In this document: piece after piece, positions 1-6,906 of the stretch
Numbering within the stretch: position 1 is the stretch's first letter
Layout of the letters: each line of letters starts with the position of its first letter
Assembly (NCBI GenBank): GCA_018065475.1
Contig: JAGHTD010000012.1
Coordinates: forward strand, 1 to 10,085
Origin: Candidatus Colimorpha enterica
GTDB lineage: Bacteria > Bacillota > Clostridia > Oscillospirales > CAG-272
DNA length: 10,085 bases
Reading direction: 5' to 3'
Translations under genes and position numbers: made by a program
Notes under the pieces: model-generated
The model's database searches: none
What the model saw: the letters and a program-made list of their open reading frames with translations, nothing else
Told to the model about the DNA's origin: nothing

Positions 1-45
1 ATATTGTACCATATTTATATGTAAAAAATGTGAATAGGAAATAAA

Positions 46-2850
46 TTATTTTGCGACGGCGTTTCCTTCGCCGACGATCTCGGTCAGTTCCTTCATGAAG
101 AAGGCGCTGAGGGCGACGCCCTGACCGGACGGCTTATACTCTTTCACACCGCTGTCGTAGAAGATGAGCGGTGTATCTCCCTCGAAGATCGAGGCGAGCG
201 CGGCGGCGCGCCTGTGCTCGGGGGAGGTGAGGGAAGGCACGCGGACGTAGAGCTTTGACGCCTTTTTTTTGACAGCTTCGCTCTGTGCCCGAGGGGGATT
301 TTCGGAAGAGGGAAGATCTTCACTCCCCACATCGCTCTTGATTTTTCCGACAGCTTCGCTCTGTGCCCGTGGCGGATTTTCGACCTTTTGGGGTTCTTCG
401 TGCCTTTCGGGTGTCTTCTTCACGTATTTCCCGTTCTTTTCAAGCGGGGTCACGCTCTGCGCCAGCAGGCGGACGTAGCCCTCCTCGACGGTGACGTTGC
501 CCGTCACGCAGACGGCGGAGTTCTCGCCCACAAAGTCCTGCACGGTGAGGAACAGCTTCGGGAATATGACGAGGGAGACCGACGAGAATCTGTCTTCAAG
601 CTGACAGTTCTGCATCCTCAGCCCCGCCTTGGTGATCCTTTGGTTCACCTTCGTTATCATTCCGCAGAGGGTGAAGGTCTTTCCTCCGCAGGTGTCGTCG
701 ATCAGCGAAATGTCGCTGTGGCGGACGTCGGAAATGTTGTCGGAATAGCCGTCGAGCAGATGCCCGGAGAACGCCGTCCCGCAGTATTCCTTTTCAAAGG
801 CGAGGTGTTCCTCAAGCGGATATTCGTCTATCGCCTTCGGGTACTCAAAGGTGATGGAGTCGTTGCCGAAGATGTCTATCTGCCCTGCGGTGTGACCGCG
901 CAGGGAGTTGTTGACCTCCGAGACGACGAAATCTATCATACACCACAGCGTTTTGCGGTAAACTCCGAAGAGGTCGCAGGAGCCGGAGCGGATCAGCGAT
1001 TCCATCTGCGGGCGGCTTATGCCTCCCGGCATCATCCTCGTCACGAAGTCCTCGAAGGTTTTGAACGGTCTGTCCTCCCTCACGTTCACTATGCGGAGGG
1101 CGAACTGCTCGCCTATCCCCTTGACGGAGGCAAGCCCGAATCTTATCGCCCCGTCCTCCGACGTGAACGCCGGATAGGACTTGTTGACGTCGGGCGGGAG
1201 GAGCTTTATCCCCTGCTTTGCGCAGGAGGACATATAGAGGGAGGTCTTCCCCGCATCGCCCGAGACCGAGGTCAGCAGGGCGGAGTAGTATTCGGATGGG
1301 TAATGCGTCTTCAGATAGGCGGTGCGGTAGGAAAGCAAGGCGTAGGCGGCGGCGTGGCTCTTTTTGAAGCCGTAGTTGGCGAAGTCGGTCATCTCGCCGT
1401 AAAGGGCGAGCGCGTCCTCCTCCTTCCAGCCGTTCGATACCGCTCCCGAGACGAAGCCGTCGCGTTCCTTTTCGATGACGCCGGGCTTCTTCTTGGCGAT
1501 CGCGCGGCGCACGATGTCAGCTCTGCCGTAGGAGTAGCCGGCGACGGAACGGAATATCTCCATCACCTGCTCCTGATAGACGATACAGCCGTTGGTCTCG
1601 TCGAGTATTTTGCTTAAAATCGGTATTTTGTAGTCTATCCTGCCTCTCGCGCGGTTGGAGAGGAAGGTGTCTATCGAATCCATGGGACCGGGGCGGAAGA
1701 GGGCGAGGGCGACCATAATGTCGGTCATCTTCTCGGGCTTCATCTTTTTCAGCATCCGGGTCATTCCCGGCGATTCGAGCTGGAATATGCCGTCGGTCCT
1801 GCCGTCGGAGATCATTTTGTAGGTTGCGCCGTCGTCGAGGGGGATGAAGGAGAGGTCAAAATCCTTCTCTTTCTTCCTTATCATATTAACGGCGTCGTCA
1901 ATGACGGTCAGACAGCGGAGAGCAAGGAAGTCGAACTTCAGCAGTCCGAGCTTCGCCACCGTGTCCATATCGTACTGGGTGACGGTCACGCCTCCGTTTG
2001 AGGCGAGCGGGAGATATTCGGTGAGGGGCTTCGGGGTTATGACGACTCCCGCCGCGTGGGTGGAGGCGTTGCGGGGCAGCCCTTCAAGTCCTCTTGCCGT
2101 CTCGACGAGACGCTCGATGTCGGGACTTTCCTCGGGGTAGATGGAGAACTTCGGGTCGTCGAGGGCTCGGCTTATCGTGATGTCCTTTTCGTCGGGCATG
2201 TGGCTTATCAGCTCATCGACGATCTTTTTGTCGATGCCGAGCACGCGGGCGGTATCGCGGAGTGCCGCCTTTGCGGCGAGGGTGCCGAAGGTGGTTATCT
2301 GCGCGACGTTGTCCTTTCCGTATTTCTCCGAGACGTAGGCGATGACCTCGTCACGCCTGCGGTCGCCGAAATCTATGTCGAAGTCGGGCATACTGATCCT
2401 CTCGCGGTTGAGGAACGCCTCGAAGAGGAGGCCGTAAACGAGGGGATCGACCTCGGTGATACCTATGAGGAAGGCGACGAGGGAGCCGGCTCCCGAACCT
2501 CTGCCGGGGCCGACGGGGATCCCCTTGCTCTTTGCGTAGCCGACGAAATCGGCGACGATGAGAAAGTAGGACGAATAGCCCATTTCGGCGATGACGAAGA
2601 GTTCGTCCTGTATGCGTCCGCGGTAGGCGTTTAAGGTGCGCTCGGCGGTGAGGACTATCCTGCCTTCGGCGATCTTGCTTTCAAGCCCTTTGAAGGCGAG
2701 ATCGTGCAGGTAAGCACTGTCGGTCATCCCGTCGGGAAGCGCGAAGTCGGGAAGGACGGTGTTTCCGCCCTTTATCGAATAATTGCACATCGAGGCGATC
2801 TTCACGGTGTTCTCGACCGCGTCGGCGAAGTGCGAGAACTCACGGTACAT
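46..2850 (-). CDS. dnaE: DNA polymerase III subunit alpha (DnaE), polymerase and C-terminal part, downstream of an in-frame TAG
   Basis: This is the catalytic part of the replicative DNA polymerase III alpha subunit, 934 residues from the first ATG after the internal stop. Visible in order are the VGPGRGSGAGS segment (about 113-123), the palm motif PDFDIDF (155-161) with catalytic Asp158 and Asp160, STHAAGVVIT, the third catalytic Asp307 in LLKFDFLALR, GIFQLESPGM, LFRPGPMDSI, VYQEQVM and FKKSHAAAYALLSYRTAYLK. A helix-hairpin-helix (FGLASVKGIGEQ), an OB fold (TFTLCGMITKV onward), a low-complexity repeat linker and a clostridial-type C-terminal domain follow. It stops with TAA. Reading upstream from Met1, the frame is open for six more codons (LKSGDE) and then meets TAG at 2871-2869, immediately after the PHP-domain reading frame. 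The two parts are therefore one gene split by a single codon. The ATG used here has no convincing ribosome binding site, so separate expression would need re-initiation. The polymerase assignment is very secure; whether it is made as one protein is not. Confidence 0.95.
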   Translation of the reverse strand: MYREFSHFADAVENTVKIASMCNYSIKGGNTVLPDFALPDGMTDSAYLHDLAFKGLESKIAEGRIVLTAERTLNAYRGRIQDELFVIAEMGYSSYFLIVADFVGYAKSKGIPVGPGRGSGAGSLVAFLIGITEVDPLVYGLLFEAFLNRERISMPDFDIDFGDRRRDEVIAYVSEKYGKDNVAQITTFGTLAAKAALRDTARVLGIDKKIVDELISHMPDEKDITISRALDDPKFSIYPEESPDIERLVETARGLEGLPRNASTHAAGVVITPKPLTEYLPLASNGGVTVTQYDMDTVAKLGLLKFDFLALRCLTVIDDAVNMIRKKEKDFDLSFIPLDDGATYKMISDGRTDGIFQLESPGMTRMLKKMKPEKMTDIMVALALFRPGPMDSIDTFLSNRARGRIDYKIPILSKILDETNGCIVYQEQVMEIFRSVAGYSYGRADIVRRAIAKKKPGVIEKERDGFVSGAVSNGWKEEDALALYGEMTDFANYGFKKSHAAAYALLSYRTAYLKTHYPSEYYSALLTSVSGDAGKTSLYMSSCAKQGIKLLPPDVNKSYPAFTSEDGAIRFGLASVKGIGEQFALRIVNVREDRPFKTFEDFVTRMMPGGISRPQMESLIRSGSCDLFGVYRKTLWCMIDFVVSEVNNSLRGHTAGQIDIFGNDSITFEYPKAIDEYPLEEHLAFEKEYCGTAFSGHLLDGYSDNISDVRHSDISLIDDTCGGKTFTLCGMITKVNQRITKAGLRMQNCQLEDRFSSVSLVIFPKLFLTVQDFVGENSAVCVTGNVTVEEGYVRLLAQSVTPLEKNGKYVKKTPERHEEPQKVENPPRAQSEAVGKIKSDVGSEDLPSSENPPRAQSEAVKKKASKLYVRVPSLTSPEHRRAAALASIFEGDTPLIFYDSGVKEYKPSGQGVALSAFFMKELTEIVGEGNAVAK
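271..382 (-). repeat. Two 34-base direct repeats in the dnaE linker, 78 bases apart
   Basis: Copies lie at 271-304 and 349-382 and match at 32 of 34 positions. The offset is exactly 78 bases, or 26 codons, so both copies encode ENPPRAQSEAV in the DnaE frame. They sit in the hydrophilic linker between the OB-fold region and the conserved C-terminal domain (KLYVRVPSL onward). The linker is probably tolerant of insertion. The repeat could be a local duplication or two copies of a dispersed short element; the window alone cannot tell. Confidence 0.8.
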
Positions 2851-2868
2851 CTCGTCGCCGGATTTGAG

Positions 2869-2871
2869 CTA
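2869..2871 (-). other. In-frame amber codon splitting dnaE
   Basis: The plus strand reads CTA here, giving TAG on the coding strand. The upstream frame (…ESDEF) and downstream frame (LKSGDEM…) are the same frame with no indel. The family consensus at this point is F-Y-L-K-S, so TAG stands where Tyr (TAC or TAT) is expected and one substitution explains it. No other TAG ends a gene in this window. Confidence 0.9.
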
Positions 2872-3600
2872 GAACTCGTCGGACTCGTAGCCCTCCGCCC
2901 TGCCGTCGGACAGGCGGGCGTTGCGGGATATGGCGGTCATGACCGCCTGGGTGTCGGCGTCCTCTCTCTGTATATAGCGCACGTCGTTTGTGCATACCAC
3001 GGGAATGCCCGTCCTCTCCCTTACGCCGAGGAGGCATTCGTTTATCATATTCTGACCTTCAAGACCGGTGTCCTGAAGTTCGAGGTAAAAGCCGTCTTTT
3101 CCGAATATCTCGGAGAACCTGCGGGCGGCAACGTCCGCCTCCTTGTATCTGCCCTTCGAGAGCAGGCGCTGGATCTCGCCCTTACGGCAGCCCGAAAGGC
3201 AGATCAGCCCGTCGGAATATCTGCGGATTAGGTCGAGGTCGGCGCGGGGGCCGGTGCGGACGTTGTATCCCTCGAGCCACGCGCGGGAGACGATCTGAAT
3301 GAGGTTTTTGTAGCCGGTCTCGTTTTTTACGAGCAGGACGAGGTGGTCCGGCTCGGCGACGTCGGAGGTGTCGAAACGGCTCCCCTTCGTCACGGATATC
3401 TCACAGCCGATTATGGGCTTCACTCCCGCCTTTTCGCAGGCGTCGCAAAAAGCCGCGCAGCCGTACATCACGGCGCGGTCGGTGATCGCGACTGCCTTCT
3501 GCCCGAGGGCAGCGGCGGCGGCAGGTATTTCATTTACTCTGCATATACCGTCAAGGAGACTGTATTCGCTGTGCAGATGCAGATGAACGAATTCCTTCAT
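2869..3600 (-). CDS. dnaE: DnaE N-terminal PHP domain, terminated by premature TAG
   Basis: The first 243 residues of DNA polymerase III alpha form the PHP domain. It opens with the hallmark MKEFVHLHLHSEYSLLDG and continues with AVAITDRAVMYG, GVKPIIGCEISV, HLVLLVKNETGYKNL, LICLSGCRKGEI, FYLELQDTGLEGQ and CTNDVRYI. It ends at ESDEF followed by TAG, where DnaE proteins normally continue FYLKS-x-x-EM. The next codons read LKSGDEM in the same frame, so only the Tyr codon position is replaced by TAG. Three positions that are usually His are changed: TDH to TDR (Arg42), QDHG to QDTG (Thr178) and NDVHY to NDVRY (Arg208). The domain is therefore probably not a working metal-dependent exonuclease, as in E. 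coli DnaE, where PHP is structural. The gene starts 13 bases after the whiA stop, which suggests co-transcription; its ribosome binding site is a weak purine run. Alternatives are a true pseudogene, a sequencing error, or an amber codon that is read through. Confidence 0.92.
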   Translation of the reverse strand: MKEFVHLHLHSEYSLLDGICRVNEIPAAAAALGQKAVAITDRAVMYGCAAFCDACEKAGVKPIIGCEISVTKGSRFDTSDVAEPDHLVLLVKNETGYKNLIQIVSRAWLEGYNVRTGPRADLDLIRRYSDGLICLSGCRKGEIQRLLSKGRYKEADVAARRFSEIFGKDGFYLELQDTGLEGQNMINECLLGVRERTGIPVVCTNDVRYIQREDADTQAVMTAISRNARLSDGRAEGYESDEF

Positions 3601-3613
3601 AATGGCTTTCTTT

Positions 3614-4474
3614 TCAAAGTTTTGACGCGATCTTCATCAGCTTCTGAAGACGGTGCGTGACGCCCGACTTGGTGACGGGCGGGTCGTGGAGCTCCGCAAG
3701 CTCCGACAGCGTTGCGTCGGGGTTGGCTATGCGGAGGTCAAGGGTGGTTTTCAGCTCCTCGGTGAGCGACGCTACCGTGTCGGGTGAGGAGGCGATCTTC
3801 TCGATCGCTTTTATCTGCGCCGACGAAGCGGCGCAGGTGCGGTTCATGTTGGCGGTCTCGCAGTTGACGGTGCGGTTGACACCGTTGCGGACGTCTTTTA
3901 GGATCTTGGCGTTGAGCATTTCGAACTCGGAGGACGGTGCGCCCATGTAGCCGAGGATGTCGGCGATCGCTTCGCTGTCCTTGAAATACACTCCGTAGGA
4001 GCCGCGGCGTTCGGTTATGCCGGGAGTATATCCGAGCCCTTCGAAGAGACGGCAGAGGCCGTCGGCAATCTCGGAGGAGCGGAGGAGGTATTCGAGATGG
4101 TAGCCGGAGGCGGGATCGGCGACGGTACCGCAGACGGCGAAAAGCCCGCGGATGAACGCCCAGCCGCAGTTCACGCAGGTGAACTGACCGACGGGCAGGG
4201 AAGCCGTCCCGTCAATGCCGAGGGAGGACGTTATAAGGTCGGCTTCGGCACGGGAGTAAAGGAAGGGGGAGGAGGTCTTCAGCGACGGCAGGAACTCGTG
4301 CAGGAGCTTCGAGAAGCAGAGGGCGACGTTCTCACGGTCGGAGGAAACGGATATCCCCGAGGGGGTGAGCAGACCCAAAACCATACCGCAGAGCTGTGAG
4401 CGCCGGCAGCATTTGTTCTTTAATTTCGTCCGGCAGATCTCGTCTCTGACGGAAATGGAAAATACGGTCTGCAT
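3614..4474 (-). CDS. whiA: DNA-binding protein WhiA
   Basis: WhiA is a conserved Gram-positive DNA-binding protein. It is a sporulation regulator in Streptomyces and is linked to division and chromosome functions in Bacillus. The 286-residue product has the family layout: an N-terminal region (about 1-95), a LAGLIDADG-like fold with FIRGLFAVCGTVADP and YHLEY (about 107-129), the diagnostic NRTVNCETANMNRT segment (200-213), and a C-terminal helix-turn-helix region NPDATLSELAELHDPPVTKSG (251-271) followed by VTHRLQKL. Family members are usually slightly over 300 residues, so this one is on the short side but complete. Members lack the homing-endonuclease catalytic acids and bind DNA without cutting. 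It lies 13 bases upstream of dnaE, a common arrangement in Clostridia. Its usual upstream partners rapZ and yvcK are replaced here by a radical SAM gene 107 bases away. Only a weak purine-rich stretch precedes the ATG. Confidence 0.95.
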   Translation of the reverse strand: MQTVFSISVRDEICRTKLKNKCCRRSQLCGMVLGLLTPSGISVSSDRENVALCFSKLLHEFLPSLKTSSPFLYSRAEADLITSSLGIDGTASLPVGQFTCVNCGWAFIRGLFAVCGTVADPASGYHLEYLLRSSEIADGLCRLFEGLGYTPGITERRGSYGVYFKDSEAIADILGYMGAPSSEFEMLNAKILKDVRNGVNRTVNCETANMNRTCAASSAQIKAIEKIASSPDTVASLTEELKTTLDLRIANPDATLSELAELHDPPVTKSGVTHRLQKLMKIASKL

Positions 4475-4499
4475 AGTGTGGGGTGACTCTTTCTTTCGG

Positions 4500-4557
4500 G
4501 CAGGGAGGCGGGGATGACGCCTCCCTGCGGTTTTCGCGGCGTATGGAGACCGCCGCG
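4500..4557 (-). promoter_or_regulatory. Two adjacent GC-rich hairpins between the radical SAM gene and whiA
   Basis: The first hairpin in transcription order pairs 4557-4551 with 4541-4535 (7-base stem CGCGGCG, loop 9). The second pairs 4528-4518 with 4510-4500 (11-base perfect stem containing GCAGGGAGGC, loop 7). In the direction of transcription neither is followed by a U-run; the first is followed by AAAACC and the second by CCGAAAGAAAG. They are therefore not classical intrinsic terminators for this strand. They could slow polymerase, protect an mRNA end or separate expression of the accessory block from whiA-dnaE. The pairing is seen in the sequence; the role is inference. Confidence 0.5.
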
Positions 4558-4581
4558 TCGGATAATGCTTTGTAATTATGC

Positions 4582-5979
4582 TTATAAGAGCTTTTCGGGG
4601 ACTTTCGGGATCATCTCAAACCCCGGGAGCACCTCTTTCAGCTTTTCTATATACCCGCCTTCAAAGAACAGGCATTTTGACAGATCCTGCCCGAACACGT
4701 CTCCGGTCAGCGCAAGTCCGATCGCTCGGCATCCTCCGCAGCAGTACCGGAACCATTTGCAGGCGGCACATTTTTCGTTGTGCTCCTTCAGGTCCTTAAC
4801 CGTCGCGCAGACGCTGTTCAGATAATTGCTGTCTCTGAGAAGCGGCTGAAGACCGTCTGTCTTCACGTTGCCGAGGATCCTGCCGTGCTGTTCGTAGTAG
4901 CCGGACATCTGGTGGCAGGGGTAGAGATTTCCGTTTGCGCCGACGGCTGCCATGCCTCGGTTGCCCCTGCATACGGGCAGGGAGTCACGGTATCCGCCTT
5001 CTCCGCATTCAAACGCACGGGGGCGGAAGGTCTTGCTTTCGGGGTAAAGGTGAACGAACTGCCATATGTCAACCGTCATTTTCCTGCCGGAACAGGCATA
5101 TTCTATCAGAAACGTCAGCATACTGTCAAAATACTCTTCAAGTGTCAGACAGGCGTCTCCGGCGTTTTGCAGCCAGCGGGGCGCCTCGGTCGTACGGATG
5201 ACGCGCATTTCGCATACACCCATATCCGAGAGCAGTTCGGCGGTCGGGAGTATGGAACCGACGTTAAGACGGTGAACGTTGGTCTGCGCTTTTACGCGGA
5301 ACCCGTTTTCGGTGCAGAGACGGATCGCACGCAGAGCGTCTTCCTCCGCGCCCTTTCTGTTTCTGAGCCAATCGTGATGACCGATGCCGTCAAAGGATAT
5401 TTTCATCAGCGGGCGGAACCCGATCTCTTTCATTTCGTCAAGGATCTCCTGCGTAAGAAAGAAACCGTTGGTGTTGAGCTCCTCCACGTACATTCCGCGG
5501 GCGTAAATACCGCGGATGATCTCGGTGAAATGCGGGTGGATCATCGGCTCGCCGCCAGTTATCGTAAAAGCGTTGATACCGCATTTTTCCGCCTCGCCGA
5601 TCAGCTTTTCCGCTTCTTCAAGCGTAAACTCGCTTTGCAGACGGCTATTGTCGGCGGCGTTGAAGCAGTGGAGGCAGTTATAGTTGCATTTTCCGGTGAT
5701 CATCCAGTTCATCGCCGGGAAATAACGGTTGCCGCATATCTTCTCCCTCTGCCACGGCGTGAGCGTTTCGCCATCTCTTGCGGGACGGCAGAAGCCGCGT
5801 GAAACGAGACTTTGCAGAAGAGCCGAGTTTTCGGTCTCCCGCTGACCGTCGCAGAGACGGAGAAGCTCGTATTCTTCTTTTTTCAGCCCCCGCGCGTTGC
5901 GCACGCCCTTTACGTAACAGGCATACGGAACGAGATCCCACGACCGCAGGGCGATGTTGTCGGAAAGGATGTATTTCAT
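4582..5979 (-). CDS. Radical SAM/SPASM peptide maturase
   Basis: This is a 465-residue radical SAM enzyme with a SPASM extension, the architecture of RiPP maturases that form carbon-based crosslinks on precursor peptides. The N-terminal 90 residues (GLKKEEYELLRLCDG, then a Leu-rich helix and SRGF) resemble a small winged-helix leader-binding domain of PqqD/RRE type; this is inference. The radical SAM motif is C98-NYN-C102-LH-C105, with GGEP at 142-145. The SPASM cysteines fit the consensus: C337, 12 residues, Gly350, x4, C355; then C404-x2-C407-x5-C413-x3-C417; and C436. All expected cluster ligands are present, so two auxiliary [4Fe-4S] clusters are likely. A TAA directly precedes the ATG in frame, so this is the earliest possible ATG, but no good ribosome binding site is seen. 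It lies 41 bases after the second of two Nif11-leader peptides, its likely substrates. Thioether formation (ranthipeptide-like), epimerisation or another C-H chemistry are all possible. Confidence 0.9.
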   Translation of the reverse strand: MKYILSDNIALRSWDLVPYACYVKGVRNARGLKKEEYELLRLCDGQRETENSALLQSLVSRGFCRPARDGETLTPWQREKICGNRYFPAMNWMITGKCNYNCLHCFNAADNSRLQSEFTLEEAEKLIGEAEKCGINAFTITGGEPMIHPHFTEIIRGIYARGMYVEELNTNGFFLTQEILDEMKEIGFRPLMKISFDGIGHHDWLRNRKGAEEDALRAIRLCTENGFRVKAQTNVHRLNVGSILPTAELLSDMGVCEMRVIRTTEAPRWLQNAGDACLTLEEYFDSMLTFLIEYACSGRKMTVDIWQFVHLYPESKTFRPRAFECGEGGYRDSLPVCRGNRGMAAVGANGNLYPCHQMSGYYEQHGRILGNVKTDGLQPLLRDSNYLNSVCATVKDLKEHNEKCAACKWFRYCCGGCRAIGLALTGDVFGQDLSKCLFFEGGYIEKLKEVLPGFEMIPKVPEKLL

Positions 5980-6020
5980 TTATGCTTTGATCGGGTGCCG
6001 TTCAATGCGGTCCCGAGTTT

Positions 6021-6440
6021 TTATTGCGAAATGTCGTTTTTGGCGACGCAATAATATGACCCATGTCCGGCCCCGGGACCCTTCCAGTGGAGAACAAAGT
6101 TCGGATCAGCCATGCAATAGAGACCTGTGCCATCGCAATCCAATCTTGCCCCGCAAACCGGGCAGGGATCTTTCCTACTGCTGACGCTGCTGATTATTGT
6201 TCCCACCGGGATAAGGTGGAGATTGAGAAGCGGGACGTTTTGCGGCTCGTCGTCTCCGCAGCCGCCGGAAACGTTGTTCAGCTCGTCTTCGGAAAGCTCG
6301 GCGCTTTTGCGAAGCCCTGCGTAGTACTTATCCGCTTTCTCGGCGGTCATTTCGATACCGTTTTCTTTTGCAAGCGCGAGAAGTTCCCCGGCGCTCTTTG
6401 CTTCTTTTGCTTTTTTAATTTGTTCTTTTGTGTAGGTCAT
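6021..6440 (-). CDS. Nif11-like leader RiPP precursor, copy nearest the radical SAM gene
   Basis: This is a 139-residue putative precursor. Residues 1-58 form a Nif11-type leader: TYTKEQIKKAKEAKSAGEL, ALAKENGIEMTAEKADKYY, then LSEDELNNVSGG. The double-glycine end at 59-60 is a typical cleavage site for C39-peptidase transporters. The remaining 79 residues are the presumed core, starting CGDD and carrying Cys61, 93, 96, 102, 109 and 131. It includes LLNLHLIPVGT, KDPCPVCGA, a Gly-rich GPGAGHGSYY segment and a C-terminal NDISQ. It has a close paralogue 18 bases upstream, from which it differs by an extra six residues (GLRKSA region) between the Nif11 helices and LSEDEL. Only a weak GGA lies before the ATG, so coupled translation from the upstream copy is likely. 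The leader assignment is strong; the core size is long for a RiPP, so a secreted unmodified protein is an alternative. Confidence 0.85.
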   Translation of the reverse strand: MTYTKEQIKKAKEAKSAGELLALAKENGIEMTAEKADKYYAGLRKSAELSEDELNNVSGGCGDDEPQNVPLLNLHLIPVGTIISSVSSRKDPCPVCGARLDCDGTGLYCMADPNFVLHWKGPGAGHGSYYCVAKNDISQ

Positions 6441-6745
6441 AGTTTTTGTCCATGATTTTCATTGCGAAATGTCGTTGCTCTGAACGATATAATACTTTGT
6501 GTGGCCGAGTCCGGCGGGTATCTCTTTCAGCTGAAATCTCTCATCAGCCGTGCAAGCGTAGCCGCTTGTGCAGTTGCTTTTCAGCTGTGCCCCGCAGACA
6601 GGGCAGGGGTCCTTTAATGATCTTACACTGTCAATTCTTGTTCCCACCGGGATAATGTGGAGATTGAGAAGCGAGATGGTTTGCTGCTGCGGATTGTCAT
6701 TGCCGCAGCCACCGGAAACGTTGTTCAGCTCGTCTTCGGAAAGCT
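6023..6745 (-). repeat. Tandem gene duplication: conserved blocks in the two Nif11 precursor genes
   Basis: Three near-identical block pairs mark the duplication. Positions 6265-6298 and 6712-6745 are 34 identical bases encoding the LSEDELNNVSG leader end. Positions 6197-6232 and 6638-6673 match at 35 of 36 bases in the core start (LLNLH…IPVGT). Positions 6023-6038 and 6461-6476 are 16 identical bases encoding the NDISQ end. The sequence between these blocks is more diverged. Confidence 0.85.
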
Positions 6746-6869
6746 TGGTGTAATGCTTTGCGGCTTCTTCCGCGGTCATTTCAATACCGTTTTCTTTCGC
6801 AAGCGCGAAAAGTTCTTCCGCACTCTTTGCTTCTTTTGCTTTTTCAATTTGTTCTTTTGTGAAGTTCAT
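6459..6869 (-). CDS. Nif11-like leader RiPP precursor, upstream paralogue
   Basis: This is a 136-residue putative precursor, paralogous to its downstream neighbour. The leader runs NFTKEQIEKAKEAKSAEEL, ALAKENGIEMTAEEAAKHY, LSEDELNNVSGG, with the GG at residues 53-54. The presumed 82-residue core starts CGND and has Cys55, 89, 92, 100 and 106, the motifs LLNLHIIPVGT, KDPCPVCGA, SGYAC, GLGHTKYY and the same NDISQ end. Five of its cysteines correspond to cysteines in the paralogue, although the third interval differs slightly, while the residues between them vary. A good ribosome binding site (AAGGA at 6883-6879, 9-base spacing) supports the start. It lies 37 bases after the third small gene and 18 bases before its paralogue, in an apparent operon with the radical SAM gene. 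Other Nif11-type precursors are substrates of lanthipeptide synthetases, splicing radical SAM enzymes or epimerases; here the SPASM enzyme is the only maturase in reach. Confidence 0.86.
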   Translation of the reverse strand: MNFTKEQIEKAKEAKSAEELFALAKENGIEMTAEEAAKHYTKLSEDELNNVSGGCGNDNPQQQTISLLNLHIIPVGTRIDSVRSLKDPCPVCGAQLKSNCTSGYACTADERFQLKEIPAGLGHTKYYIVQSNDISQ

Positions 6870-6906
6870 TTTGCTTTTTCCTTTTTTATGTTTGGTTGGT
6901 ACAAAA

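Noticed and set aside
388..1617. 409-residue open frame on the plus strand across dnaE
   Set aside because: It lies opposite the well-conserved DnaE coding sequence, its translation has no recognisable motif, and long antisense frames are expected in GC-rich genes.
2850..3600. Intein or programmed frameshift explaining the dnaE split
   Set aside because: There is no inserted sequence and no change of frame; the two parts are separated by one TAG codon and six normal DnaE codons.
4500..4528. Intrinsic terminator for the accessory operon
   Set aside because: The stem is strong, but no U-run follows it on the transcribed strand; the short T-run is on the other side, where no plus-strand gene exists.
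4780..5802. 340-residue plus-strand open frame opposite the radical SAM gene
   Set aside because: The minus strand carries a complete radical SAM/SPASM protein with all motifs; the opposite frame has none.
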